Assembly: GCA_035293845.1 (NCBI GenBank)
Contig: DATGMB010000264.1
Span: 1-24,237, forward strand
Reading direction: 5' to 3'
Source: DATGMB01 sp035293845
GTDB lineage: Bacteria; Acidobacteriota; Terriglobia; Bryobacterales; Bryobacteraceae
Length of the DNA stretch: 24,237 nt
Shown here: positions 21,013 through 24,237 of the stretch, piece by piece
Layout of the letters: every line of letters starts with the position of its first letter
Position numbering within the stretch: position 1 is the stretch's first letter
The notes under the pieces: generated by a model
Seen by the model: the letters and a program-made list of their open reading frames with translations, nothing else
What the model was told of the DNA's origin: nothing
Databases searched by the model: none
Made by a program: the position numbers and the translations under genes

Positions 21013-24000
21013 TTAAAAGTACAGCTTCATCGCGAGCTGTAACTGCCGGGGCGAGTTGATCTGGCTCCCGGCGCCGGTCAACACGCCGAACGACTGGTTC
21101 TGCAGTTGCGTCGAGCCGGTGCCGAAGCGGACGCGGTTGAACACGTTGAACGCCTCCGCGCGGAACTCGATCCGCCGCGTCTCCTTGATTGGAAACGCGC
21201 GCGTGAGGGAGAGGTTCTCGTTGAGGCCGGGGAACAACCGCACCTTCGGATTGAGCCGGGTCACGTTGCCGATGCTGTTGTACGCCGTGCCGCTGCCCTG
21301 CAGCGGGAACGGGCCGGAGCCGTAGGGCACGAAAAAGTGATCGCGGCTCGGGTCGAAGCCGCCGTTCCAGGAAGGCTGCCAGCCGTCGTAGGACGTGATG
21401 TACGCGGGCACCCGTCCGCCCGCGCCGCTCGCGTAGACCGGCAGCGTGTAGGACGTGCTGATGCCGACCGGCGTGCCGCTATCGTACACATTGATGCTGG
21501 CCAGCCGCCAGTTGCCCACGATCCAGCCCGCCGCACCGTGGCTGAGATACGGGTGGCCTTTGCCGAACGGCAATTCGTATTCGCCGGCGAACTTGAAATC
21601 ATGGGCCACGTCGTAAGCGCCGATCGATTTCTCCAGATGACGGTTGAAGAAGTCGGCGGCGTAGCCCTCGCCCCACGCGGTATCGGCATCCGTCAGGAGC
21701 TTGGAAAACACGTAAGAAGTCTGCACCGTGAGCCCGTGGGAGAGGCGCTTCTGCAACTGCACGCGCAAGGCGTGGTATGTCGAGTGGCCGCTGTGATCGC
21801 CCTGCCCCGCATAGGTGTCGATGTACGAATACTGCGGGAACGGCCGCAGCGCCTGCGCCACCGTGGCGCGCGATCCCCACAACGCGTTGAAGCCGGGGAA
21901 CGGCGCGAAAACGCCCGCCGCATTGGCCGCCGGCGAGCCCACCAGGCTGTTGAGCACCGTGATGCTCTGCGCCACCGTGCCGAAAGCGGTCAGGTAGGCG
22001 GGATTGATCTGGTTGTACTGCAACAACTGGGTCTGCAGGTGCGAGCCGAGGACGCCGTTGTAGCCGCCTTCGAGCACCATGGTCGCGCCTAACTGGCGCT
22101 GGATCGAGAAATTGAAGTTATCCATGGCCGGCAGTTTGGTGGTCTCGTTGCCTTGAAACCATGCCACGCTCGTCCCGTTCGAAACCGAGGGATTGATGAA
22201 CGGCGGCGCCGTCCATGCCGGCATTCCCTGGTCGAGCGCGTAAGTCGGCAGGATGCCGCTGGTGCCATTGCTGAAGGTCTGGGTCAGGGTGAAGCCCATG
22301 TTGTGCGTCGACCCGCTGACGGATTGGAGCGCGCCGTAGAGCCGCGCATAGGACCCGCGGAAGACGGTCTTCGAGTCCTTCGAATACGCGAAGCCCACGT
22401 GCGGACCGAAGCCTTTCGTCCACATATCCGCCAGCGTCCGGCTACCCACGCAGCCCGAGCACGAACCCGCGAAGAGCACCGCGCCCGGAATGCCGCCCGC
22501 AGCGGGATTGGGAGCCGTGGGCGAAAAATCGCTCCAGCGGTCGTTCAGGCCGGTGGGCGGCAGGTTGATGTCGTAGCGCAGCCCCAGGTTGAGCACCAGT
22601 TTCTCGCTGACGCGCCAATCGTCCTGCACAAATCCGCCGAAGTAGTAAAACTGCTGCCCGATGAACCGGACGGTGTCGATCTGGCCGCTATCGGCGAGGC
22701 CGAGCAGAAACGAGGCGAATGCGTTGCCGCCCGCATTCGGATTGGAGCCGCCGGGCACGCCCGTTTCCTGGTAGCTGAAGCCCACGCAGCCCGCTTCGCA
22801 CTGGCGTCCGAAGCCGTTGTAGTGGTTGATCTGGAACATGCCGCCGAACTTGAAGGTGTGCCGGCCGTGGATCCAGGAGAAATCGTCATTGTAAGCGTAG
22901 ACGGTATTCTCGCTGCCGTTATCCGCCTGGCCGCCCCAGGTGCTGTAGTTATCGCCGGTGCCGCCGGAGAACAGGTTGACCAGGTTCTCATCGCAATTCG
23001 GCACATTGGGCAGGCAGAACTTATTCTGCCATCCGCCGGTATATTCCTGTGGCGGTTTGTGGTCCTGCCGCCAGTTATTCCCGCCGGCATAGAAATGGTT
23101 CAGCATGTTCGGCCGCAGCGACCAGTCCCAACTGAATCGCACCACGTCGGTCGCCTGGACGAGGTCGTTGTACGTCGTGTACAGGCCCGGCAACGTCGGC
23201 GGCCCGTCGGGGCCGGGAGTCTGGTGCTCGCGGTCGTGCCCGTAGTATCCGGAAATGCGGTGCCGGGCGTTGAAAATGTGGTCGCCTTTGATGCTCTCCT
23301 TGTTCACCGGGTAGATCTGCGTGCCGCCGTTCTCCAGGTAATTATTGATGACATACTGGTACGATCCCGGCGACGCGCCGTTGTTCGGGGCGAGAGTGCC
23401 GCTGCTCTGGAACACCGAAAGGGCCTTCTGCGCCGCGGGGCTGAAGAGGCTCTTGGGTATCACGTTGTTGGGAAAGAGCTGACGCGTATAAGTTCCATCC
23501 CCATTCTGGGTTTGGCTGAGGGGGTTATAGATCGGGATCTGCACGCCGGCCGATGTGACCCACCTGCTGAAATCGCCGTTGTACATTTCCGCTGTGGGGA
23601 CGGTGAACAACTGGCCGTTGGCGCCCGTGCGGTTGCGGAATCCCTCATAGGAGAAGAAGAAGAAGGTCTTGTTCCGCCCGCGATACACCTTCGGAATCCA
23701 CACCGGCCCGCCGACGGTGGCGCCGAAGTCGTTCTGCTTGTAAATCGAGTTCGGGATGCCGGCCATATTATTAAAGAAGTTATTGGCGTCGAAGTCGTTG
23801 TTGCGCAGGAACTCGTACGCGGACCCGTGGAAATCGTTGGTTCCGGACTTCGAAACATAAGTCAGATTGCCGCCGGACGCATGCCCGAATTCCGCTTTAT
23901 ACCCGTTGGTATCGACCGTGAACTCCTCGATGGCCTCGATCGACGGAGAATTGGAGGCTACCCAGCTCTTGGAAAGCGCCCGGCTGGTGTTGGTCGAGAC

Positions 24001-24237
24001 GCCATCGAGCGAGGTCCCGTAGGCCGCCGCCTGCCCGCCGCCGAGCACGAAGCCGTTGTCGCCGCCGACATTCTTCGCATCCGGCGTGAGCGCGGCCAGA
24101 TCGAACGGCGTGCGCACCGTGCCGCCGACGACGAGCGGGAGATCGTTGATCAGCCGGTTCTGCAGCGTGACGCTCGTCTTGGCGTCCTCGCTTTGCACCT
24201 GGATCGCCGCCGCCGTCACCTCCACCGTCTGAGAGGC
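21013..24237 (-). CDS. TonB-dependent receptor of the Oar/carboxypeptidase-regulatory type, N-terminus outside window
   Basis: The minus-strand frame is open from the right edge to the stop at 21013, giving about 1074 residues without the N-terminal part. The plug domain is visible first: VEVTAAAIQVQSEDAKTSV, LINDLPLVVGG, AYGTSLDGVSTN, EAIEEFTVDTNGYKAEFG and GGNLTYVSKSGTNDFHGSAYEFLRN. The outer-membrane beta-barrel follows and ends in LQLAMKLYF with the terminal Phe for BAM insertion. This matches the very large TonB-dependent receptors of Acidobacteria, whose missing N-terminus usually holds a signal peptide and a carboxypeptidase-regulatory-like domain. They are thought to import polymers or oligosaccharides. 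The gene converges with the quinoprotein gene, 11 bp apart, which may hint at a shared substrate but does not show it. Confidence 0.93.
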   Translation of the reverse strand, partial: ASQTVEVTAAAIQVQSEDAKTSVTLQNRLINDLPLVVGGTVRTPFDLAALTPDAKNVGGDNGFVLGGGQAAAYGTSLDGVSTNTSRALSKSWVASNSPSIEAIEEFTVDTNGYKAEFGHASGGNLTYVSKSGTNDFHGSAYEFLRNNDFDANNFFNNMAGIPNSIYKQNDFGATVGGPVWIPKVYRGRNKTFFFFSYEGFRNRTGANGQLFTVPTAEMYNGDFSRWVTSAGVQIPIYNPLSQTQNGDGTYTRQLFPNNVIPKSLFSPAAQKALSVFQSSGTLAPNNGASPGSYQYVINNYLENGGTQIYPVNKESIKGDHIFNARHRISGYYGHDREHQTPGPDGPPTLPGLYTTYNDLVQATDVVRFSWDWSLRPNMLNHFYAGGNNWRQDHKPPQEYTGGWQNKFCLPNVPNCDENLVNLFSGGTGDNYSTWGGQADNGSENTVYAYNDDFSWIHGRHTFKFGGMFQINHYNGFGRQCEAGCVGFSYQETGVPGGSNPNAGGNAFASFLLGLADSGQIDTVRFIGQQFYYFGGFVQDDWRVSEKLVLNLGLRYDINLPPTGLNDRWSDFSPTAPNPAAGGIPGAVLFAGSCSGCVGSRTLADMWTKGFGPHVGFAYSKDSKTVFRGSYARLYGALQSVSGSTHNMGFTLTQTFSNGTSGILPTYALDQGMPAWTAPPFINPSVSNGTSVAWFQGNETTKLPAMDNFNFSIQRQLGATMVLEGGYNGVLGSHLQTQLLQYNQINPAYLTAFGTVAQSITVLNSLVGSPAANAAGVFAPFPGFNALWGSRATVAQALRPFPQYSYIDTYAGQGDHSGHSTYHALRVQLQKRLSHGLTVQTSYVFSKLLTDADTAWGEGYAADFFNRHLEKSIGAYDVAHDFKFAGEYELPFGKGHPYLSHGAAGWIVGNWRLASINVYDSGTPVGISTSYTLPVYASGAGGRVPAYITSYDGWQPSWNGGFDPSRDHFFVPYGSGPFPLQGSGTAYNSIGNVTRLNPKVRLFPGLNENLSLTRAFPIKETRRIEFRAEAFNVFNRVRFGTGSTQLQNQSFGVLTGAGSQINSPRQLQLAMKLYF

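Overview
The window looks like chromosome of an Acidobacteriota bacterium of the Solibacter/Bryobacter type. This is inferred from three things: high GC, the long TonB-dependent receptor of the Oar/carboxypeptidase-regulatory class at the right end, and a gene mix of Uma2 nuclease, DUF2007, a Tat-exported Gfo/Idh oxidoreductase, a PQQ/cytochrome quinoprotein and several small glycine-zipper envelope proteins. No plasmid, phage or transposase gene is visible. One boundary at the left end, a truncated tRNA-Gly next to a lower-GC stretch, looks like a rearrangement or island junction.

Layout. 1-340 holds the tail of an unknown gene, an AT-richer spacer and the 5' half of a tRNA-Gly(CCC) on the minus strand. 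398-3974 holds a YraN-type protein, an MFS transporter, a small methyltransferase that converges on and overlaps the MFS gene, and a class III aminotransferase. 4236-5010 is a glycine-zipper lipoprotein behind a consensus sigma-54 promoter. 5012-5155 is a compound inverted repeat with two hairpin terminators that separates it from the minus-strand pair WalJ/YycJ-type nuclease and purB. 7397-10295 runs rightward: Uma2 protein, exported protein, then an ECF sigma factor with a small membrane protein and a DUF4252 protein. The whole gap before the sigma gene is filled by eight degenerate 11-bp repeats. 10320-13006 holds a methyltransferase, a TrmJ-like tRNA methyltransferase, a His-rich glycine-zipper protein with a second sigma-54-like site, and a PilZ protein. 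13106-15605 holds a VOC protein and the msrP-msrQ pair. 15722-18523 holds a DUF4398-OmpA protein and a Gfo/Idh oxidoreductase. 18563-21001 holds a DUF2007 protein, a small exported protein and a quinohemoprotein dehydrogenase. 21013 to the end is the TonB-dependent receptor, cut by the window edge.

How the parts relate. Much of the window concerns the cell envelope: two glycine-zipper proteins that may share sigma-54 control, an OmpA protein, periplasmic methionine-sulfoxide repair (MsrPQ), a secreted quinoprotein and an outer-membrane receptor. The three-gene ECF cluster is a compact regulatory unit. Two themes cut across genes. First, five genes have a -10-like box 6-9 nt before the start codon, which predicts leaderless mRNAs, and two others have well-placed Shine-Dalgarno sequences in front of ATC rather than ATG. 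Second, a short GC-rich palindrome recurs at least four times at gene 3' ends and in two cases provides the stop codon.
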